Below, in pieces: positions 1 through 7,680 of a DNA stretch of 12,443 bases (positions within the stretch are counted from its first letter, which is position 1; every line of letters begins with the position of its first letter). The stretch covers positions 1-12,443 of the forward strand of contig DASTBT010000102.1 in the NCBI GenBank assembly GCA_035711865.1, in the 5' to 3' direction. This DNA comes from JAOUEA01 sp035711865 (lineage in GTDB: Bacteria > Actinomycetota > UBA4738 > HRBIN12). The notes beneath the pieces are model-generated. The model was not told where the DNA came from. It did no database searches and was given only the letters and a program-made list of their open reading frames with translations. The position numbers and the translations under genes are program-made.

Positions 1-1533
1 TGGGACGTCTTCATCCACATGCCGGCCGCGCTCGCATTCCCGATCGGCAGCAAGTACTACGACTGGAAGTACGAGTCGGAACCCGAGCCGCACATGAACG
101 GCCGGCGCGTCTACCACGCGCGCGGCAAGGTGCTGGGCGGCTCGAGCAGCATCAACGGCATGATCTTCCAGCGGGGGAACCCCCTCGACTACGAGCGCTG
201 GGCATCGGATCCCGGCATGGAGACCTGGGACTACGCGCACTGCCTCCCCTATTTCAAGCGCATGGAGCGGTGCCTCGCCGCCGACCGCGACGACGCGTTC
301 CGTGGGCACGCCGGTCCGCTCGTGCTGGAGCGGGGGCCCGCGACGAGCCCGCTGTTCGGCGCGTTCTTCGAGGCGGTGCAACAGGCCGGCTACCCGCTCA
401 CCGACGACGTGAACGGCTTCCGCCAGGAGGGCTTTGCCCCGTTCGACCGCAACGTGCACAAGGGACGCCGGCTCTCCGCCGCTCGCGCGTACCTCCACCC
501 GGTGAGCTCACGCCCGAACCTCGACATCGAGACCCGGGCGTTCGTGACGAAGATCCTCTTCGACGGCACGCGCGCGATCGGCGTCGAGTACGTGCAGGGC
601 CGGAACGGCTCGCCGAAGCGTGCGCTGGGCGGCGACGTCGTGCTCTGCGGTGGCGCGATCAACACGCCCCAGCTGCTGCAGCTCTCCGGCGTGGGGAACG
701 CGGCGGAGGTCGAGGCGCTCGGCATCCCGGTGGTCGCGGACGTGCCGGGTGTCGGTGAGCACCTCCAGGACCACCTCGAGGTCTACGTGCAGTATGCGTG
801 CACGCAGCCGGTCTCGATCGCACCGGGCATGAAGATGTGGCGGCGTCCGTTCATCGGGGCGCAGTGGCTCTTCCTGCGGTCGGGGCTCGGTGCGACGAAC
901 CACTTCGAGGCCGGCGGGTTCGTGCGGTCGAACGACGACGTCGACTACCCGAACCTGATGTTCCACTTCCTGCCGATCGCGATCCGCTACGACGGCTCGG
1001 CACCGGCCGGCGACCACGGCTACCAGGTGCACATCGGTCCGATGTACTCGGACGCCCGCGGCTCCGTGAAGCTCACGAGCGCCGACCCCCGGGAGCATCC
1101 GGCGCTGCGGTTCAACTACCTCTCGACCGACCAGGATCGCCGCGAGTGGGTCGAGGCGATCCGGGTGGCCCGAAGCATCCTGAACCAGCCGGCGTTCGAC
1201 CCGTTCAACGGCGGTGAGACCTCACCCGGGCCGAGCGTCGAGACCGACGAGGAGATCCTGGCCTGGGTCGCCAGTGACGGCGAGACCGCCCTGCACCCCT
1301 CGTGCACGGCGCGCATGGGCGTCGACGACCTGTCGGTGACCGATCCTCTCACGATGAAGGTGCACGGCCTCGACGGGCTGCGGGTCGTCGACGCCTCGGT
1401 GATGCCCTACGTCACGAACGGGAACATCTACGCGCCGGTGATGATGATCGCCGAGAAGGCCGCGGACCCGATCCTGGGGAACACCCCGCTCGAGCCCGAG
1501 GACGTCGAGTTCTACCGCCACCGGAATGGGTGA
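1..1533 (+). CDS. betA: Choline dehydrogenase (GMC oxidoreductase), 5' end outside window
   Basis: This flavoenzyme oxidises choline to betaine aldehyde, the first step of glycine betaine synthesis. The 510 visible residues align along their whole length with E. coli BetA as I remember it, starting near its residue 41. Only the N-terminal FAD-binding GxGxxG segment is missing, cut off by the window edge. Visible marks are the first GMC signature RGKVLGGSSSING (residues 41-53), the second GMC signature GAINTPQLLQLSGVG (218-232), NHFEAGGF, and the C-terminal HPSCTARMG and NGNIYAPVMMI blocks. By analogy with choline oxidase, the likely catalytic pair is the His encoded at 1294-1296 and the Asn at 1423-1425. 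An ATG at 19 is internal, because the frame stays open and homologous upstream of it. The stop is TGA 1531-1533, and only 20 bases separate it from the convergent uvrB stop. Choline dehydrogenase is favoured over other GMC enzymes by the MPAALAFP opening and the overall match. Confidence 0.93.
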   Translation, partial: WDVFIHMPAALAFPIGSKYYDWKYESEPEPHMNGRRVYHARGKVLGGSSSINGMIFQRGNPLDYERWASDPGMETWDYAHCLPYFKRMERCLAADRDDAFRGHAGPLVLERGPATSPLFGAFFEAVQQAGYPLTDDVNGFRQEGFAPFDRNVHKGRRLSAARAYLHPVSSRPNLDIETRAFVTKILFDGTRAIGVEYVQGRNGSPKRALGGDVVLCGGAINTPQLLQLSGVGNAAEVEALGIPVVADVPGVGEHLQDHLEVYVQYACTQPVSIAPGMKMWRRPFIGAQWLFLRSGLGATNHFEAGGFVRSNDDVDYPNLMFHFLPIAIRYDGSAPAGDHGYQVHIGPMYSDARGSVKLTSADPREHPALRFNYLSTDQDRREWVEAIRVARSILNQPAFDPFNGGETSPGPSVETDEEILAWVASDGETALHPSCTARMGVDDLSVTDPLTMKVHGLDGLRVVDASVMPYVTNGNIYAPVMMIAEKAADPILGNTPLEPEDVEFYRHRNG

Positions 1534-1553
1534 GGGCTCGACGGCCGCACGGG

Positions 1554-3575
1554 TCAGGCGACGCCGGCTTCCCTGAGCTGCTTCAGCTCTCGCTTCAGGT
1601 CGTGCACCTCGTCGCGGAGCCTCGCGGCGTATTCGAACCGCAGGTCCTTGGCCGCCTGGTGCATCTCCTCCTCGAGGCTCTGCACGAGGCGCTCGAGCTC
1701 CTCGGTCGGCATCTCCGGATGCGCGGCTCGCTGGCGCCGGGGCTTCGTCGGCGCCGTGGCCTTCGGATCGCCCTCGCCCCGCAGCGAGAGGAGGATGTCG
1801 GTGACCTTGCGCTGCACGGTCGTCGGGTCGATACCGTGCTCGGCGTTGTAGCGCTGCTGGATCTGACGCCGGCGCTGCGTCTCGCCGATCGCGGTCTTCA
1901 TCGACTCGGTGACTTCGTCGGCGTACATCAGCACCGTGCCGTCGACGTTGCGCGCCGCCCGGCCGATCGTCTGGATCAGCGACGTCTCGGAGCGCAGGAA
2001 CCCTTCCTTGTCGGCGTCGAGGATCGCCACCAGTGAAACCTCGGGCAGGTCGAGGCCCTCGCGCAGCAGGTTGATGCCGACGAGCACGTCGAACTCCCCC
2101 AGCCGCAGGTCGCGCACGATCTCGATGCGCTGGAGCGTGTCGACCTCGGAGTGGAGGTACCGCACGCGGATGCCCATCTCGACGAGGTAGTCGGTGAGGT
2201 CCTCGGCCATCTTCTTCGTGAGCGTGGTCACGAGCACGCGCTGGTCGGCCTCGGACCGGGTGCGGATCTCCTCGATCAGATCGTCGACCTGTCCCTTGGT
2301 CGGCCGGATCTGCACCTCGGGATCGACGAGTCCAGTGGGCCGGACGATCTGTTCGATCACCTTCGTGGAGTGTCGCAGCTCGTAGGAACCGGGCGTGGCC
2401 GACATGTACACGACCTGGTGCGCGCGCTCGGCGAACTCCTCGAACTGCAGCGGCCGGTTGTCGATCGCGCTCGGCAGCCGGAACCCGTGCTCGACGAGCG
2501 TGGTCTTGCGCGAGAGGTCGCCCTCGTACATGCCGCCGAGCTGGGGCACGGTCACGTGCGACTCGTCGATCACGACGAGGTAGTCGTCGGGGAAGTAGTC
2601 GAGCAGCGTGAACGGCGCCGTGCCCGCGCTGCGGCCGTCGATGTGGCGCGAGTAGTTCTCGATGCCGCTGCAGAACCCGACCTCGCGCATCATCTCGAGG
2701 TCGTAGCTCGTGCGCATGCGCAGCCGCTCGGCCTCGAGGAGCTTGCCCTCGCCTTCGAGCTCGGCGAGCCGCTCGTGCAGCTCTTCTTCGATCGTGACGA
2801 GCGCGCGCTTCATGCGTTCCTCGCTCGCGACGTAGTGCGACGCCGGGAAGACCGTGAGGTCGACGATGCGATCGTCGACGATCTCGCCGGTGACCGGGTC
2901 GAACTTCGAGATCTTCTCGACCGTATCGCCCCACCATTCGACCCGGTACCCGGCTTGGTCGTACGGCGGGAACACCTCGAGGGTGTCGCCCTGCACCCGG
3001 AACGTGCCGCGGGCGCGGCTGACGTTGTTGCGCGAGTACTGGATGTCGACCAGCCGCTGCATCGCGAATTCGAGCGGGATCTCGGTGCCCTTGTACGGCC
3101 GCAGGATCTGCCCCTCGTACTCCTCGGGTGAGCCGAGGCCGTAGATGCACGAGACGCTCGCGACGATCAGCACGTCGCGCCGGCCGAGCAGCGCGGCCGT
3201 GGCCGAGTGGCGGAGCCGCTCGATCTCGTCGTTGATCGAGCTGTCCTTCTCGATGTACGTGTCGGTCGACGGGATGTAGGCCTCGGGTTGGTAGTAGTCG
3301 TAGTAGCTCACGAAGTACTCGACGGCGTTGTCGGGGAAGACCTCGCGGAACTCGTTCGCGAGCTGGGCCCCGAGCGACTTGTTCGGGGCGATCACGAGCG
3401 TCGGCCGCTGGATCTGCTCGACGACGTGCGCGATCGAGAACGTCTTGCCGGTGCCGGTGGCCCCGAGCAGCGTGACGTGCTCGTCGCCGGCCTGCACGGC
3501 GGACGTGAGCTGCTCGATCGCGGCAGGCTGGTCGCCGGCAGGCCGAAACTCGGAGCGCAGCGAGAACGGGGGCAT
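1554..3575 (-). CDS. uvrB: Excinuclease ABC subunit B (UvrB)
   Basis: UvrB is the damage-verifying helicase of nucleotide excision repair. It is loaded by UvrA and recruits UvrC for incision. The product from ATG 3575 is 673 residues, the same length as the E. coli protein. Visible parts in order are Walker A GATGTGKT (residues 38-45), the tyrosine-rich beta-hairpin region around YYDYYQPEAYIP (91-102), the Walker B helicase box DESH (337-340), motif V INLLREGLD (501-509), motif VI QTIGRAAR (535-542), and a C-terminal UVR coiled-coil domain (about 626-665) that contacts UvrC. The frame is open 38 codons further upstream. I chose 3575 because MPPFSLRSEF is the usual UvrB N-terminus and a -10 element lies exactly 6 bases upstream. 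There is no good ribosome binding site, which fits a leaderless message. No canonical LexA box was found. The gene looks intact. Confidence 0.98.
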   Translation of the reverse strand: MPPFSLRSEFRPAGDQPAAIEQLTSAVQAGDEHVTLLGATGTGKTFSIAHVVEQIQRPTLVIAPNKSLGAQLANEFREVFPDNAVEYFVSYYDYYQPEAYIPSTDTYIEKDSSINDEIERLRHSATAALLGRRDVLIVASVSCIYGLGSPEEYEGQILRPYKGTEIPLEFAMQRLVDIQYSRNNVSRARGTFRVQGDTLEVFPPYDQAGYRVEWWGDTVEKISKFDPVTGEIVDDRIVDLTVFPASHYVASEERMKRALVTIEEELHERLAELEGEGKLLEAERLRMRTSYDLEMMREVGFCSGIENYSRHIDGRSAGTAPFTLLDYFPDDYLVVIDESHVTVPQLGGMYEGDLSRKTTLVEHGFRLPSAIDNRPLQFEEFAERAHQVVYMSATPGSYELRHSTKVIEQIVRPTGLVDPEVQIRPTKGQVDDLIEEIRTRSEADQRVLVTTLTKKMAEDLTDYLVEMGIRVRYLHSEVDTLQRIEIVRDLRLGEFDVLVGINLLREGLDLPEVSLVAILDADKEGFLRSETSLIQTIGRAARNVDGTVLMYADEVTESMKTAIGETQRRRQIQQRYNAEHGIDPTTVQRKVTDILLSLRGEGDPKATAPTKPRRQRAAHPEMPTEELERLVQSLEEEMHQAAKDLRFEYAARLRDEVHDLKRELKQLREAGVA

Positions 3576-3581
3576 GCATCG

Positions 3582-3587
3582 AGTGTA
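3582..3587 (-). promoter_or_regulatory. -10 element of a likely leaderless uvrB promoter
   Basis: On the minus strand TACACT (TAnnnT type) is followed by six bases, CGATGC, and then the uvrB ATG. That spacing puts the transcription start at or next to the start codon, as in leaderless actinobacterial genes. The same hexamer at the same distance precedes the cyclase gene at 4257-4262. I see no convincing -35; CGACCG or CCGACC at a 17-18 base spacing is the best candidate. The role is inferred. Confidence 0.55.
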
Positions 3588-3597
3588 TGGCCCCCGA

Positions 3598-3627
3598 ACG
3601 ACATCGGTCGGTCGCCCGATGTACGGT
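3598..3627 (+). promoter_or_regulatory. Candidate rightward promoter
   Basis: ACGACA (3598-3603, matching the GACA of TTGACA) and TACGGT (3622-3627, TAnnnT) are separated by 18 bases. Transcription would start near 3634, about 44 bases before the GTG at 3678. The inverted repeat at 3601-3622 lies between the two elements. This is weak sequence evidence only. Confidence 0.3.
3601..3622. promoter_or_regulatory. Operator-like inverted repeat between divergent genes
   Basis: ACATCGG (3601-3607) and CCGATGT (3616-3622) are perfect 7-base inverted arms around an 8-base centre. The repeat covers the spacer between a candidate -35 and -10 of the rightward promoter, and overlaps the expected -35 zone of uvrB. 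That is where a dimeric repressor could sit. It is not a LexA box of the GAAC-N4-GTTC type, and no regulator gene is adjacent. Short inverted repeats occur by chance in GC-rich DNA, so this is a candidate only. Confidence 0.35.
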
Positions 3628-3664
3628 CGGATCGCCCGTGGAACCCTGTGGGGACCTCTTCCCC

Positions 3665-3670
3665 GAAGGG
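3665..3670 (+). promoter_or_regulatory. Ribosome binding site for the GTG at 3678
   Basis: GAAGGG ends seven bases before GTG 3678. It is the reason for preferring this start over ATG 3726, which has only a weak CAGG at 3713-3716. Confidence 0.4.
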
Positions 3671-3677
3671 TCGCACG

Positions 3678-4268
3678 GTGCGCGGGCACTGCCTCAACAC
3701 GGTCCTCGTCGCCAGGCTGACGGTGATGCTGTCCACGCCCGCCTCCGCCGTCGCACCACGCGTGTACGAAGGTCGCACGTCCCAGGGATCACGCATCCAC
3801 TTCGAGTTGCGCAAGCGAGCCGATGGGGAGCTTCGGCTGCGGTCGATGCGGGTCCGCGGACTGGTCCTCACGTGCGAGCTCGACGCCTCGATGCAGCGGT
3901 GGGTGATCGAAGTCGTCTGGGCGGGCGCGGGCGCACGGGTGGACGGCCGGCGACTCGACCTGGACCTCGTGAATCCGTTCAGCGCCCTGCACGTCGCCGG
4001 GAGGTTCGGGGCGCTGCGTGCGAGGGGCGGCCTGACCTTCACGGTGCCCCAACTCACAGAGGACGGGCGAGCGCAGCTGTGCACGACCGACGCGCGGTCC
4101 TGGATCGCCAGCCGGACGGTGCCGGCGCCGCTGACCCGGCACGGCGAGAGACAGCACGGCGACGGGCCCCGTGATACGCGGCGAGGCCGGACGGATCACC
4201 ATCACGCTCATGCGCTCCCACTGACCGGCGTCGCGGGTGTCGCACCGGGGCGTCCGTACACTCGACGC
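3678..4268 (+). CDS. Unrecognised small beta-rich domain, in frame with the cyclase gene
   Basis: I do not recognise a named family. The frame from GTG 3678 has G/C-biased third positions and a protein-like pattern up to about 4115. It starts with a short hydrophobic, possibly signal-like stretch ending in ASA (encoded near 3726-3755). There follow YEGRTSQG, FELRKRADG, LTCELD, a FSALHVAGRFGALRARG block and a closing AQLCTTDARSW. Alternating hydrophobic residues suggest a small beta-sandwich or barrel, and two cysteines (in LTCEL and LCTT) could pair if it is secreted. I have the impression of similar uncharacterised actinobacterial proteins that end just after a CTTG...W motif. From 4115 to 4268 the frame stays open but becomes basic and His-rich, like non-coding read-through. 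It has no stop of its own before 7677. Stops lie nearby in other frames (TGA 4132-4134 and 4172-4174), so a small indel could have removed the native stop. Otherwise it is a true N-terminal extension of the next protein. Confidence 0.5.
4257..4262 (+). promoter_or_regulatory. -10 element of a likely leaderless cyclase promoter
   Basis: TACACT is followed by six bases, CGACGC, and then GTG 4269. This repeats the uvrB arrangement except for one spacer base and the first start base. It supports 4269 as an independent, leaderless start. No clear -35 is visible; CTGACC at 4221-4226 is too far upstream (30 bases). Confidence 0.5.
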
Positions 4269-7200
4269 GTGCGGACTTGCGCCAGCTGCGGCACCGAGAA
4301 CCCCGAGCAGGCTCGATTCTGCATCGCGTGCGGAACCCCGCTCGAGGCCGCCGGCGAGGAACGCCGCTTGATCACGGCTGTGTTCACCGACGTCGCCGAC
4401 CTGCAGCGACGGATCGAGCCCGGCACCGACCCCGAGGACCTCAGTGCGATGCTGCGGCCGTTCCACGAGCTGTTGCGGCGCCAGATCGAGGGCTTCGGCG
4501 GCACGGTCGAGAAGATCGTGGGCAACGTCGTGTTCGGGGTCTTCGGCGTGCCGACCACCCACGAGGACGACGCGGAGCGAGCGGTGCGGGCCGCCCTGCG
4601 CATCCGGGATGAGATGCAGCAGCGCCGGCGCCTCGATCCCTCGGCCCTCGCCGTGCGGGTGGGGGTGGCGACCGGCGAGGTCGTCGTCTCGCTGGGCCGT
4701 GGACCACGGATCGGGGAGCGGGTCACCGGCGACGTGGTGAACACGGCCTCGCGCCTGCAATCCGCCGCGCCGCCCGACGGCATCGTGGTCGCGGAGTCGA
4801 CCTTCCTGGCGACCCGCTTCACGTTCCGGTGGCAAGAACTGCGACCGGTCACGGTCAAGGGCAAGGCCGACCCGATCCCGATCTGGGCGCCGATCGAGTC
4901 GAGGGGCCGCCTGGCGATCGAGCCGCCCGACCCGGCGGGAGCGCCGTTCGTGGGCCGTCTCGACGAGCTCCGGACCCTGCGGACCGTGTTCTTGTCGTCG
5001 CTGCGCGACCCCCGGCCGCGGGCGGTGACGATCGTCGGCGACGCCGGGTTGGGCAAGAGCCGGTTGATCGCCGAGCTCTCCATCGTGACCGACGAGCTGC
5101 CGGAGCTCGTGCGATGGCGCGTCGGCCGGCCGCTCCCCTACGGCGACACCACGGCGTTCGCGCCCGTCGCCGACATCGTCAAGGCCGAAGCGGGCATCCT
5201 CGATTCCGACTCGCCCAACGTCCTCGAGTCGAAGCTCGACGTGACGCTGCAGCGAGTCGCCGCCGATCCCGTCGAGATCGAACGGCTGCGCCGATACCTG
5301 CTGCCGCTGGTCACCGCACAGGCGACGACCGACGACACCACCCGCGAGGAGACGTTCTCGGCCTGGGCGGCGTTCCTCGAGCGCCTCGCACAGGAGAACC
5401 CGACGATCCTGGTCTTCGAGGACGTGCACGGGGCGGCGCCGGCCCTCTTCTCTTTCCTCGACCTGCTGCTCGACCGCGTGGGCGCCGTGCCGCTCACGGT
5501 GATCGTGGCCGGGCGGCGTGAACTGTTCGACGTGCGACCTGGATGGGGCGATCGGCCCGGCGCGACGACGTTGGAGCTCGACCCGCTCTCCGAGCGCCAA
5601 ACCGCTCAGCTCGTGGCTGCGCTGCGGGACCGTGGCACCCTGCCCGCGGAGACGGCGGAGGCGGTCGTCGAACGGTCGGGCGGGAACCCGTTGTACGCCG
5701 AGGAGTTCATGCGCATGATGCGCGACCAGTCCCCGCGCGAGCGCGACGGCGCGGGGCTCCCCGAGGGCGTCGTCCTTCCACCGACGATCCAGGCGCTGCT
5801 CTCGTCCCGGCTCGACGCGCTCCCTTCGAGGCTGCGCACGGCCGCGCAGGATGCCGCCGTGGTGGGCCTCACCTGCTGGCCGGGGGCGGTCGCCACGATC
5901 GCCGGCGCCCCCGACGACGCCGCGAGGGGCATCCTCGAGGAGCTGGTCGAACGCGAGGTCCTGCGGCGGTCGAAGACGACGTCGGTCGCGGGCCAGACCG
6001 AGTACACGTTCCGCCACGTGCTCGTGCGCGACGTGGCGTACGGACGCATCCCCCGCGCCGAGCGCGCGCGCAAACATCGGGCGGTGGCGGACTGGCTCTC
6101 TCGCGCGCTCGGCGCGGGCACGGCCGATCGAGAGGAACGCCTCGCGTACCACTTCGCGGAGGCTCACGATCTCGCGGCAGCCGCCGGGGACCCGATGGCC
6201 GCGGCGATGGCGGACGAGGCCGTCGACCACCTGGTGGCCGCGGCGAGCCGCGCCGTGGGGCTGGATCCCGCGCGCTCACTCGCGCACTCGCGCCGCGCGC
6301 TCGGCCTGATGTCCGCCGACGACCCGCGGCGTCCTCGAACGCTGGTCGGCGCCGGTTCGGCGGCCCTGGTGTCCGGCCGCTTCGACGAGGCCGACGACGA
6401 CCTGCGCACGGCGATCGACCTCTTCCGTCGGCACGACGACGAGATCGGCGCCGCCGACGCCACCGTGATGCTCGCGCGGTCGCGCTTCGAGCGAGGCGAC
6501 ATCGAGGGTGAGGGGTCGCTCCTGCGGCGGGCGATCGAGGTGCTCGAGGCCCATCCGGCGGGGCCCGCCCTCGCCCATGCGGCCACCCGAATGGCGGGCC
6601 ACCTCTGGGTCGCCGGCAGCTCGGCGGAGTGCGTCGGATGGTCCGAACGGGCTCTCGAGCTCGCCCGTGGCATGGAGCTGCACGGCGAGGAGGTGCTCGC
6701 CCTTCAGTACCGGGGCGCGAGCCGCAGCAAGCTGGGCGACCTGGCCGGGCTCGCGGATCTCCGCGAGGCGCTGCAGATCGGCCTGGAGTACGGGCTTGGT
6801 GAGGAGACCGCCGTCGCGTACAACAACTACGCGTACGAGCTCTGGTTCCAGCGGGGGCCCGCCGCCTCGGCCGCGGTCTGGGAGGAGATGGCCTCGTTCT
6901 GCGAGGAACGCGGGCTGGTGACGTCGTACGCATGGGCTCGCGGCGGCCTGCTCGAGCCCGTGTTCGACACGGGCGACTGGGACCGGGTGCTCACCATCGC
7001 CGCCTGGCTCACGAGCTGGGACACCGAGCACGGCGGTGAGACGCAGCCCGGGTCGGTCGCGGCGCAGTTCCAGGGATGGGTGAGCCTTCGGCGTGGCGAC
7101 CACGAGACCGCGACGGCGAGCGCCAAGGAGCTGATGGATCGCGCCCTGCAGTTCGGCACCGCCGAGTACCTCGCCCCCGCCTCCCTGCTCGCGGCCGAGG

Positions 7201-7679
7201 TCGCCTGCGCCGAGGGCGACGGCGCCACCATGCTGGGGCACCTCGACGCGTTCGCGGCCTCGACCTCCTCGGAGCCGACGTTCCGGGCCGGCCTCATGCC
7301 GCTGGCCGTTCGCCTGCTCGTGAAGGCGGGGGAACGCGACCGGGCGGCGGCCCTGCTCGGCCCCGACGTCCGGGACCATGCCTCGTCCACGCGGTTGCGC
7401 CTGTCGTACGACACGGGCCTGGCCGCTTTCGAGGAAGGCTGGGGAGATCCGGCGATCGCGATGGATCTGCACCAGGAGCTCGCCGCCGCATGGAAGGAGT
7501 ACGGGTTCCCGCTCGAGACCGCGCTGGGGCGCATCGGTGCCGCGAGGTGCCTCGCGAGGCTCGGTCGAGGGCAGGAGGCCATGGACCTGCTCTCGCTCGC
7601 GCGGCCGACGCTCGAGGCACTGGGCGCGATGCCGTACCTCGACGAGCTGGAAGCGGTGGAGCCCACGGCCTCGGAGTGA
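4269..7679 (+). CDS. Zinc-ribbon, class III cyclase-like, AAA/STAND ATPase and helical-repeat signalling protein
   Basis: This large (1136-residue) cytoplasmic multidomain protein has an architecture common in actinobacteria. It opens with a zinc ribbon (Cys 4, 7, 18, 21). A class III adenylate/guanylate cyclase homology domain follows (about 32-208), then an AAA_16/STAND-type NTPase (about 226-600) with Walker A GDAGLGKS (257-264), Walker B-like LVFED (381-385) and the GGNPLYAEEF motif (471-480). The remainder (about 640-1136) is Ala/Leu/Glu-rich and looks like TPR-type helices. In the cyclase domain the first metal Asp (D41), the base-contacting Lys (K82) and Asp (D155), and the transition-state Asn and Arg (N158, R162) are present. 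The second metal Asp is Asn (N86, AAC at 4524-4526), so cyclase activity is doubtful and a nucleotide-sensing role is possible. Start GTG 4269 rests on the zinc ribbon beginning there and the -10 at 4257. The frame is open further upstream. Ligand and target are unknown. Confidence 0.88.
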   Translation: MRTCASCGTENPEQARFCIACGTPLEAAGEERRLITAVFTDVADLQRRIEPGTDPEDLSAMLRPFHELLRRQIEGFGGTVEKIVGNVVFGVFGVPTTHEDDAERAVRAALRIRDEMQQRRRLDPSALAVRVGVATGEVVVSLGRGPRIGERVTGDVVNTASRLQSAAPPDGIVVAESTFLATRFTFRWQELRPVTVKGKADPIPIWAPIESRGRLAIEPPDPAGAPFVGRLDELRTLRTVFLSSLRDPRPRAVTIVGDAGLGKSRLIAELSIVTDELPELVRWRVGRPLPYGDTTAFAPVADIVKAEAGILDSDSPNVLESKLDVTLQRVAADPVEIERLRRYLLPLVTAQATTDDTTREETFSAWAAFLERLAQENPTILVFEDVHGAAPALFSFLDLLLDRVGAVPLTVIVAGRRELFDVRPGWGDRPGATTLELDPLSERQTAQLVAALRDRGTLPAETAEAVVERSGGNPLYAEEFMRMMRDQSPRERDGAGLPEGVVLPPTIQALLSSRLDALPSRLRTAAQDAAVVGLTCWPGAVATIAGAPDDAARGILEELVEREVLRRSKTTSVAGQTEYTFRHVLVRDVAYGRIPRAERARKHRAVADWLSRALGAGTADREERLAYHFAEAHDLAAAAGDPMAAAMADEAVDHLVAAASRAVGLDPARSLAHSRRALGLMSADDPRRPRTLVGAGSAALVSGRFDEADDDLRTAIDLFRRHDDEIGAADATVMLARSRFERGDIEGEGSLLRRAIEVLEAHPAGPALAHAATRMAGHLWVAGSSAECVGWSERALELARGMELHGEEVLALQYRGASRSKLGDLAGLADLREALQIGLEYGLGEETAVAYNNYAYELWFQRGPAASAAVWEEMASFCEERGLVTSYAWARGGLLEPVFDTGDWDRVLTIAAWLTSWDTEHGGETQPGSVAAQFQGWVSLRRGDHETATASAKELMDRALQFGTAEYLAPASLLAAEVACAEGDGATMLGHLDAFAASTSSEPTFRAGLMPLAVRLLVKAGERDRAAALLGPDVRDHASSTRLRLSYDTGLAAFEEGWGDPAIAMDLHQELAAAWKEYGFPLETALGRIGAARCLARLGRGQEAMDLLSLARPTLEALGAMPYLDELEAVEPTASE

Positions 7680-7680
7680 C

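Noticed and set aside
1222..3579. A 785-codon open frame antisense to betA and out of frame with uvrB
   Set aside because: Highly Arg/Pro/Ala-rich with no motifs, a typical shadow frame in GC-rich DNA; uvrB in the neighbouring frame is unmistakable.
3596..3609. Possible LexA (SOS) box upstream of uvrB
   Set aside because: Only the GAAC half-site is present (3596-3599); the expected GTTC after four bases reads TCGG.
3207..3677. Extension of the rightward open frame into uvrB
   Set aside because: It lies antisense to the uvrB 5' end and has no protein-like pattern; coding character begins only after about 3678.
3392..4084. Minus-strand open frame opposite the small beta-rich domain
   Set aside because: Ser/Arg/Pro-rich without pattern; the plus frame has better third-position bias and protein-like alternation.
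4130..4268. Possible terminator or RNA gene between the small domain and the cyclase start
   Set aside because: Short GC-rich symmetries such as GGGGCCCC-like bases occur, but there is no stable stem followed by a T-run and no tRNA-like fold.
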